From the NCBI GenBank assembly GCA_963575745.1, contig CAUYUJ010000853.1, forward strand, positions 16,042-80,041: 64,000 bases of DNA, read 5' to 3'. Within the stretch, counting starts at the first letter, position 1; the number at the start of each line of letters is the position of its first letter. The translations under genes and the position numbers were made by a program. The stretch comes from Prorocentrum cordatum. Its lineage: Eukaryota > Sar > Dinophyceae > Prorocentrales > Prorocentraceae. Below the pieces are notes generated by a model. The model had not been told where the DNA came from, did not search any database, and saw nothing but the letters and a program-made list of their open reading frames with translations. Positions 57,601 to 64,000 of this stretch are shown one piece after another.

Positions 57601-58440
57601 CCGCCTCCTGTCGCTATCGGGGAGGGAGCGGCAGCCACGGCGCGCGTTCCACGTGCCGTTGTGCTTTGGACATGCGATTGGCCGCCTTGGTGCTGGCGGC
57701 CCTGCACTTCCTCCAGCGAGCTTCATCCCAAAGATTGTAATATTTGGGAAGACGATGTCCGCGCGGACACCCCGAGCCTGCAGATGCCGCCGCTTCCTCG
57801 TGCCACAGCGTGCCCACTGCTGCTTGCTGCCTTTCCCTACCATACCCAGGGCTTGTGAGCAGTCGTCCCAGATGGCCGCGGCGCCAAGCATACCGTCGGG
57901 AGTGCGAGACGCCCACGTACGGTCGTCGACGCACACCTGGCTCCCGCGCGGCAGCCTCACAGAACGGAACCGTGAGCACGGCCCTAATGGTCAAGGCGGA
58001 CCACGGATCCCCCTGCGGGAGGGAGGTGGGCACGTCTTCTGGCTGCTTGGCACGTGGCCCCCGCGTAGCTGTAGCCAACGTCGCTGGTTGGCCCATTGCC
58101 TCCGCAGCATCTTCGCAAAGTGGCTGGGCAGCCCCATCTGTTCCATTGCTGACGTTGCTGCCGTAGGATGTACCCGGTCGAACGCCAAGCTGTGAAACAC
58201 GAGACGCGCCGAACTCGCCGGCCTCCAAAGCAGCGATGAACCGCGCCGCCGCGTCGTGCACCGTAGCACCCAGATTTGTTTCGTGAGCCTCTTGCGGCCA
58301 CCACTCCTGGCACCAGGCGACGCAGGAGGGAGATCGCAGGCGAGCTGTGGCCCTGACCGTGCACCGCGAGCTGAACACCGTGATCGGTCGGAGTTGTGAG
58401 ACAGGGGTGGCCCCTTCCCCCGCCAGCGGGCTCTCGTTAG
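57600..58440 (-). pseudogene. LINE reverse transcriptase, inactivated
   Basis: Motifs appear in the right order but in different frames. LRPITVFSS (about 58390) corresponds to the RPI..LS block. FHSLAFDRVHP (about 58165-58195) is motif A, with the first catalytic Asp replaced by His. MEQMGLPSHFAKMLRRQWAN and QRRWLQLRGG follow. LPQGDPWSALTIR (about 58000-58030) is motif B, and VDDRTW (about 57910-57930) is motif C with the DD pair intact. The Y/F-x-DD box in its DDR form is typical of dinoflagellate LINEs as I know them. The Asp-to-His change and the frameshifts argue against activity. Confidence 0.75.
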
Positions 58441-59560
58441 GGAGGTGGACCTGTCACGCCACTGACCATGGACTCGGGAGGGCCTCTGCCATCTCGAAGG
58501 CGTCACACACCGCAGCGACGGCAGGGGCCACTAGGCCACCAAGGTCAGCCCAGGTCAGCCACCTCTGTCCCAGACCATCCGTCGGTACCTGCCGCTGTGC
58601 CCCGTTGTCGGCCCATCGCCCCCGCATAACCAATACGCCGTGGTCGTCCCGATCCCGTTGCGGGAGCCGCTTGGTCCACTCCAGCATGTTGTCTTTCCGC
58701 CTTTCTGGAACATCCCGGTCCCAAATGTTCGGCCACCGTTTTGAAAGTAGCTGCAGTGCCTCCTCCGTGCTCGCGGTGGTGGCGGTCGCAGCAAGGGCGG
58801 CGTTGCTGTCGTCGTACAGTGGCGCAGCCCGCACAGGCGCCTCTCCGCGCAACCAACTGTGTACCCGTCGGCGGCTGTGCCGGAGCCTGGCCCTCCATCG
58901 TCGTAACCGTGCCGCCCGTGTCCGGTCCCGCTCCACCCGTGATCGATTTTCCGCGTACCGTCGTAGCTCCTGCCACCGTTCCACACCGTCGGCCACTGAA
59001 GTCGTAGGCGAGCTGCCGCCGCACGCAGGCGTTGTCGCAGCACGCAGGACTCCTCCTCCCTCCCCTGGCCGCGGCGCACCAAGTAAAGCAGCCTGTTGCA
59101 CCTCGCGACGAGATTAATGAGCTGGCGTTCCTGGAAGGGCGGCCGTGGAATCCCGCAGCTGGCCCGCGTCAGCTTTCGTTTCAGTTTGACCTCTCCCATG
59201 TGACACCCCAAGAGAGCATTCCGTGTCGTGCGCACGTTGCCGTTGCAGTGCCTGCTGCTGGCGTCGTACTCTTGCAGTCCCGGGCCTGCACGGCCTCCTG
59301 CAGCATGAGCCGGGCCCGTTCCCCGTCGTTCCACTAGCAACAAAAAACTGCCGCCACGAGTCGTGCATCCAACGCCGCGCGTCCGAAGATCCCTTCACGA
59401 GAGACGCGTCGTGCAAGGAATCCCTCCAAATGTGTCCGTATTGGTCCCATTGTCTCCGCATCACATTCAACCACCGCTCCGCGTCGACACTGCCCCGTTT
59501 CCCCACGCGCCGGTGTCTGGCCAGCTCCCACTCGGCAAACAGGGGCCGTCGACAGAGGTC
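58440..59560 (-). pseudogene. LINE inter-domain linker
   Basis: The region between endonuclease and RT. Frame pieces read RWLNVMRRQWDQYGHIWRDS, then LINLVARCNRLLYLVRRGQG, then LQLLSKRWPNIWDRDVPERR, and WADLGGLVAPAVAAVCDAFE just before the RT. The composition and order are those of a LINE polyprotein. Frames change near 59330 and 59100. Confidence 0.6.
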
Positions 59561-59792
59561 AGCCCCGAATGCCACGACCTTGTGGTCTGCCACCGCGCTC
59601 CCGTCGAAGCCCCGAGCACGTGCTTCGCAGTTGCACACCACAGCGTAAGCGATGCACCGTGAGGTGTCCCATCTCGTAGGTAGAGGGTTGCCTTGCCCGT
59701 CGCGCACCAAGCATTGGCCGTGCCCCCGCGGCACGGTAACATCCGCCGGCACTGTGTTCCAATCTCCGAGGGTGCGCCGCTGGATCTCCCCA
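59560..59792 (-). pseudogene. LINE endonuclease, C-terminal half
   Basis: Begins at GDWNTVPADVTVP (59756-59767 for GDWN) and continues LVRDGQGNPLPTRWDTSRCI, AYAVVCNC, and ADHKVVAFG (about 59575-59595). GD[WF]N and [SA]DHK are the diagnostic motifs of APE-type LINE endonucleases; the first H of SDH is retained. Upstream of GDWN the frame runs straight into the G/C-tract block, so the N-terminal half is separated. Confidence 0.7.
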
Positions 59793-59965
59793 AGGGGGGG
59801 GGGGTAGGACCCCCTCCCCCTTCCCCGATCCGTCGTCGGGGACCCCCCCCCCCCCATCCCCCCCCTTCCCCGATCCGTCGTCGGGGAATCCCCCCCCCCT
59901 CCCCCCCTTTCCCCGATCCGTCGTCGGGGACGCCCCCCCCCCCCCTCCCCCTCTTTGGCCGCAAC
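59790..59965. repeat. CCCCGATCCGTCGTCGGGGA with C/G runs
   Basis: Three to four copies of the hairpin-forming 20-mer in the call, separated by runs of 8-16 C or G. Confidence 0.9.
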
Positions 59966-60039
59966 CAACCCCGCCCTCCCCCCCCCGCCCCCCCTTTCGC
60001 CACGCCGCCACCTGACTCCGGAACCCGACCCCCGCCACC

Positions 60040-60085
60040 CCTACCCCTAGTCCTCACCCGAACCCAAACCCCTAACCCTAACCCC
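60040..60085. repeat. Interstitial telomere-like CCCTAA
   Basis: ACCCGAACCCAAACCCC, CTAACCCTAACCCCAACC: degenerate units of the CCCTAAA class used by plants and dinoflagellates. Only two to three units are exact. Confidence 0.55.
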
Positions 60086-60089
60086 AACC

Positions 60090-61445
60090 ACTAGACCCAG
60101 CCTCAAAGAGTACTCACAACTCATTACTCACTACAACACTTCTGACTAGTCGCTACTCGCTACTCACTTCTCACTACCCCCTACTCACTACTCACGACTC
60201 ACTACTCACTATCCACTACTCACTACCCACCACCCACTACTCGCTACTCACTACTCCCTACTCACCACTCCCTCCTCCCTATTCACTACTCACTACTCAC
60301 TCCTCACCACCCACTACTCAATACTCACTACTCACTAAGCACTACTCACTACTCCCTACACACTAATCACTATATCACTACTCATTACCCACTACCCACT
60401 AATCCACTACTCACTACTCACTACTCCATGCCAACAAATCACTACTCACTACCCACTACTCGCTACTCGCTACTCCCTTACCCTTACACAATACTGACTA
60501 CACAGTACTCAGTACTCACTACTCGCTACTCCCATACTCGCTACTCAATACTCACTATTCACTTCCCGCTACTCACTACTCACTACTCGCTACTCCCTAC
60601 TCACTACATAGGCTCTAGCCACTAGTCACAACTTACTAGTCACTAGTCACTAGGCACTACTCATTACCCACTACTCAGTACTCACTAATCGCTACTCACT
60701 ACCCACTATTCGCTACCCACTTATTACTACTCACTGCTCACTACTCCCTACCCCCTACTCCCGACTCGCTACTCACTACTCACTACTCGCTACTCCCTAC
60801 CCGTTACTCACTAATCACTACCCACTACTCACTACTGACTATTCTCTACTCACTACTCACAACTCACTACGCCCTACTCGCTCCTCACTACTCACTACTC
60901 GCTACTCTCTACTCGCTACTCACCACTCACTACCCACTGCCACTAACCCACTACTCGTTATTCATCACTACTCACTGCTCACTACTCACTACGCACTACG
61001 TACTACTCAGTACTCACTACTCACTACTCACTACTCACTTCTCACTACTCGCTGCTTACTACTCACTAGTCACTACTCACTACTCACTACTCACTACTCA
61101 CTGCGCACTACGCACTACCCACTACTCACTACTCACTAATCACCACTCGCCCTCCACTACTCACTACCCATTACTCACTACCCACTACTCATTACTCCCT
61201 ACTTCCTACTCAGGACTCACTACTCGCTACTCGCTACTCACTACTCACTACTCACTACTCGCCACTCCCTACTCACTTATCAGTACACACTACTGACTAT
61301 TCACTACTCACTACTCCCCACTCCCTACTACCTACTCCCTACTCGCCACTAACTACCCACTACTCACTACCCAATACTCACTACTCACTACGCACTAACT
61401 CACTAATCACTACTCACCACTCCCTACGCCAAACTCCGTACTCCC
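60090..61445. repeat. ACTCACT satellite, 1.35 kb
   Basis: A 7-bp unit ACTCACT in degenerate tandem, with variants ACTCGCT, ACCCACT and ACTCCCT. Confidence 0.95.
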
Positions 61446-61479
61446 TACACACCTTCCCGGGCGCAGAAAGGAGAAGCGA

Positions 61480-61712
61480 GAGAGGCCCCCCCCTCCCCGG
61501 CTCCCTTTCCGGCGAGAAGGGGGGGAGGGGGGTGGGTCCGACCCCCCCCCCCCTTTCCAGCGCCAAGGGGGGGAGGGGGGGGGTTCCGGACCCCCCACCC
61601 CCCCTTCAAGGGAGGGGGGGGGGTGATCGGGACCCCCCCCCCCCTTAAGGGGGGAAGGGGGGGAGGGGGGGAGGGGGTTCTGGACCCCCCCCCCCCCCCT
61701 GTAGTGCATTCA
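61480..61712. repeat. CCCCCTT/GGGGGAGG hairpin block
   Basis: Repeated CGGACCCCCC/GGGGGGAGG units and G/C homopolymer runs close the insertion on its right side. Composition mirrors the 59.79-59.96 kb block. Confidence 0.85.
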
Positions 61713-62160
61713 GGGAGATCCACTGGCGCACTTTCCCAATCTCCAATAGCCACCCAGGAAGCCATGCCGTCTGCATTCGTGCAGGCGCTGACGATACGCA
61801 TCACATGGTCAGAAGATTCCGCAGGCTCCTTCCATAGGAACACAAGCACACCCTCCACCAACGTAGCCTGAACCTCACCATGAGCTCACCTTCCTGCATA
61901 TGGTGCGTGACCGTAGAATGCGCTTTACCAGCGTGGCCACTCCGCCCCGCTATCCGCAAGGATCAGAATTGCACTGCACATGGTATGCCCGGCAACCACT
62001 GTTGCACGCCGTATTGCAGAACGAACGTAGCGTAGCACAAGCAAGTCCCACCTCCTTCAGGCAAATGACGTCCACCCCGTCGTTGCCACGTCGCCTGCCA
62101 CGCCCCAGCTTCGCTCCGGACACTGTAGGACCACATCGTGCAAGGTAGTGACCGCAACAC
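61700..62160 (-). pseudogene. LINE endonuclease, N-terminal half
   Basis: Minus frames read VDVICLKEVGLACATLRSFC (CLKEV at about 62051-62065, the QE catalytic strand with K for the usual Q), a stop, then RGGVATLVKRILRS. A shifted frame follows with LVEGVLVFLWKEPAESSDHV and VAIGDWESAPVDLPE. The GDW motif at about 61733-61745 is therefore seen a second time here, just before the G/C block. One stop and one frameshift make this a pseudogene. Confidence 0.7.
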
Positions 62161-62164
62161 GTTC

Positions 62165-63075
62165 GGGGCCAGGGCCGCGTCCGCCCAGTCTTCCGTGTCC
62201 GCGTCGCTCGCCGCGCCGCCTCAGAGACAGTGCAGGTGAGGTGGGCGCGCTGCAGGAGCGCCCCGCCTGCCCCGCCAGCGCGCCCAAGCGTCGGGGCGGC
62301 CTTCCGCTCGGAGTCGTTTCTGCTCCTCCTCCCACCTGTGATGAGCCGCCGTCTGCTCCTGCTTGGCGTAGGCCCCGCCGTGTTCTTCCTCCGCGTGTCG
62401 TCTCGGGAACCCCGTGGGTGTCACGGTAAGGCTTGCTTGAAGGAGGGCCTGGAAGCCTGGAGGACAACTGCTGGCGCCTCTTGAGCCGCCCGGGACCCTG
62501 AAAGCCATCTTCGCGATGGCTCGGGGCCCCCCCCGTGGTGGATGCTCATTCTGGGGACCTTCCTGGAGACGCTCGCTCCACTCGTGCGTCGAACGGCCGT
62601 CGATGTGAGTCGACCTTGAGTCGAACCTGAGTCGAACCTGAGTCGAACTTGACTCGAACTTGAGTCGAACTGGGGTCGATTTAGAGTAGAACAGATCCGT
62701 CTGGTCGAGCGCCCGCCCGACCTGCCCGCCAGGGGACGCACAAAGACTTACTTGTACTAGATGCTCTCCTCGGAGGCGCGCGTCCGACCCGAACATATAG
62801 TACACCCATCTTGTAGTAGATCGTTTCCCGAGCGGTGTGGCCTTCAACCGCCCGCCACGACGCATATACTACAAGATTTCTCGGTGCGGGGGGGCGACGC
62901 ACACAGAGTATTAGTATGTTGGGGTGACGCCGACGTTGGGGTCCGCCCGCCCGACCCGCCCTTTGGGCCCGCCCGCCCGACACACCCGTCAGGGTCCGCC
63001 TGCTAATCGTCCTGCTCCTCTCTCCTTCCCCCCGGAGCTCACAATAGGCTGTCTGTCAGGGAAGACCGTGACGCT
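62165..63075. other. Mostly unique; CGAACTTGAGT tandem at 62598-62690
   Basis: Seven to eight copies of an 11-bp GTCGAACCTGA unit. A minus frame at about 62400-62230 reads KQEQTAAHHRWEEEQKRLRA and could be upstream LINE coding sequence, but no domain is recognised. Confidence 0.4.
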
Positions 63076-63079
63076 CGAA

Positions 63080-63430
63080 CTGTGCCCCTAGGCCCTCGGC
63101 TACAACAACGGCTCCCCCCTGAGCCTCACAATTCATTCAGGAATCGCGCTTTCGCTCGACGATCCCTGACAATTCACACTAGAATCCAGCTCTCGCCCAG
63201 GAACTCCCCACAGTTTACTGATGCGCTGCGCTCTCGACGCCCCGCACGAGACTTCCCCACAACTTACTCAGGAATCGCGCTCACGCCCGAGACGTCTCCG
63301 CCGAAGGGCGAGGCGCGACGCATGCGAGTCCCTCTCTGGAACGCCCGGCTCGTCACGCTGGCACCGCAGCGCCTGCGGCAGAGCCCGCCCGACGGTGAAG
63401 AGGCGCAGCCGCGACGGCGACAGAGGCAGG
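63080..63430 (+). other. Degenerate repeat and possible plus-strand exon
   Basis: CAGGAATCGCGCT recurs with ACAATTCA/CAACTTACT at about 50-60 bp spacing (63120-63290). The frame then reads LVTLAPQRLRQSPPDGEEAQ up to the TCC array. No family recognised. Confidence 0.25.
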
Positions 63431-63439
63431 GGCGGGGGT

Positions 63440-63548
63440 CCTCCTCCTCCTCCTCCTCCTCCTCCTCCTCCTCCTCCTCCTCCTCCTCCTCCTCCTCCTC
63501 CTCCTCCTCCCCCTTCTCCTCCCCCTCCTCCTCCTCCTACTCCTCCTA
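63440..63548. repeat. (TCC)n array
   Basis: About 100 bp of TCC triplets. Confidence 0.95.
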
Positions 63549-63808
63549 GGAGGGCCAGAGGGGGTGCCTCGGGAGCCGAGGCGGGCGGCACACGGGGCCG
63601 GGACCCCGGCAGCGGGAGGCCCGGCAGCGGGAGCCGGAGCATCGGCGATCGAGGCTCGCCGAGCGAGGCTCGAGGCGTGGTGGGCGTTCCCGGGGGCCCT
63701 GCTGGGCCGCAAGAGGTGGCGTGCCGTCGGCCTGGCCGAACTCCCCTCGAGACTCTCGCAAGAATGGGCAGGGATTGCCATCAGATTTGGCCCACAGCAG
63801 GATCTGGG
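63549..63808 (+). other. Exon-like island, plus strand
   Basis: One plus frame reads ASAIEARRARLEAWWAFPGA, then LLGRKRWRAVGLAELPSRLS and QEWAGIAIRFGPQQDL, with the amino-acid balance of a real helix-rich protein. It lies between TCC and GGA tracts. No domain assigned; the two other plus frames and the minus frames are Arg/Pro-rich. Confidence 0.3.
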
Positions 63809-63930
63809 AGGAGGAGGAGGAGGAGGAGGAGGAGGAGGAGGAGAAGGAGTAGGAGGAGAAGAAGGAGTAGGAGGAGGAGGAGGAGGAGGAGGAGGAGGAG
63901 GAGGAGGAGAAGGTGGAGGAGGAGGAGCAG
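63809..63930. repeat. (GGA)n array
   Basis: GGAGGAGG with GAAGGAGTA variants. Confidence 0.95.
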
Positions 63931-64000
63931 CACCAGGACGGGAGAGCCCAGTGGACGAGCGATGCTGCGTAGCTGTGTGTGCAGAAGTCGGCCAGGGACT

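Noticed and set aside
59756-61745. Simple target-site duplication of GGAGATTGG around the LINE interruption
   Set aside because: Codons next to the shared nine bases differ on the two sides, so the two GDW segments are diverged homologues and not copies of one target.

Overview
The window looks like nuclear, repeat-dominated intergenic and intronic DNA from a protist, most likely a dinoflagellate. The reasons are: a decayed LINE on the minus strand whose reverse transcriptase has the VDDR form of the catalytic box and a C-terminal CPWC...H...C knuckle, an arrangement I associate with dinoflagellate LINEs; plant/alveolate-type CCCTAA interstitial telomere-like sequence; no operon-like or compact gene; and very dense microsatellites, minisatellites and fold-back elements. 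The taxonomic call is inference. I see no spliced-leader relic, rRNA, tRNA or CRISPR array. Almost every long open frame is a translation of a simple repeat and is not annotated as a gene. A 100-base run of N at 28901-29000 shows this is a scaffold.

Layout. 1-6.8 kb: GT microsatellite, a (TCC)n-bearing fold-back, CCAAGAGGCC and CCCGAACGACTCACACCA arrays, the first copy of a TA-flanked MITE, and two tandem higher-order units of an 11-bp GCTAAGCTAAA satellite. 6.8-11.1 kb: several MITEs plus GAC and ATC arrays. 11.3-13.1 kb: an inverted copy of a GC-rich element with a small membrane-protein-like ORF. 14.5-19.5 kb: a 5-bp-TSD MITE, 2 kb of TG-rich DNA with a pure (GCGT)~60 tract, and TCC/ATC blocks. 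19.6-27.4 kb: fold-backs, CAGA, GA, TCC and GGA tracts, with two short exon-like islands on the minus strand. 27.4-28.4 kb: a 78-bp minisatellite. 28.5-28.7 kb: a minus-strand start with an N-myristoylation-like MGNAVCC. 29-34.9 kb: ATC/TCC/GAC fields with an exon-like island near 34.2 kb. 35.4-35.8 kb: a LINE RNase H fragment. 35.9-42.8 kb: a higher-order GGCCTCTTGGG repeat. 44.2 kb and 53.2 kb: two minus-strand IQ-motif exons. 46.4-49.7 kb: a cluster of the small-ORF element. 50.4-54 kb: further MITEs, an 82-A tract and TCC blocks. 55.2-56.4 kb: CAGA array plus another GGCC block. 56.5-62.2 kb: the LINE, interrupted by about 1.9 kb of G/C tracts, telomere-like sequence and an ACTCACT array. 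62.2-64 kb: mixed unique sequence with two exon-like stretches.

The only sequences with real protein-family support are the LINE (endonuclease and reverse transcriptase), the RNase H fragment and the IQ-motif exons. The MGNAVCC start, the LLDxLL islands and the repeated small ORF are plausible but unproven. All plausible host exons lie on the minus strand between 25 and 53 kb, which would fit one or more genes with very long repeat-filled introns. That is inference and needs transcript data.
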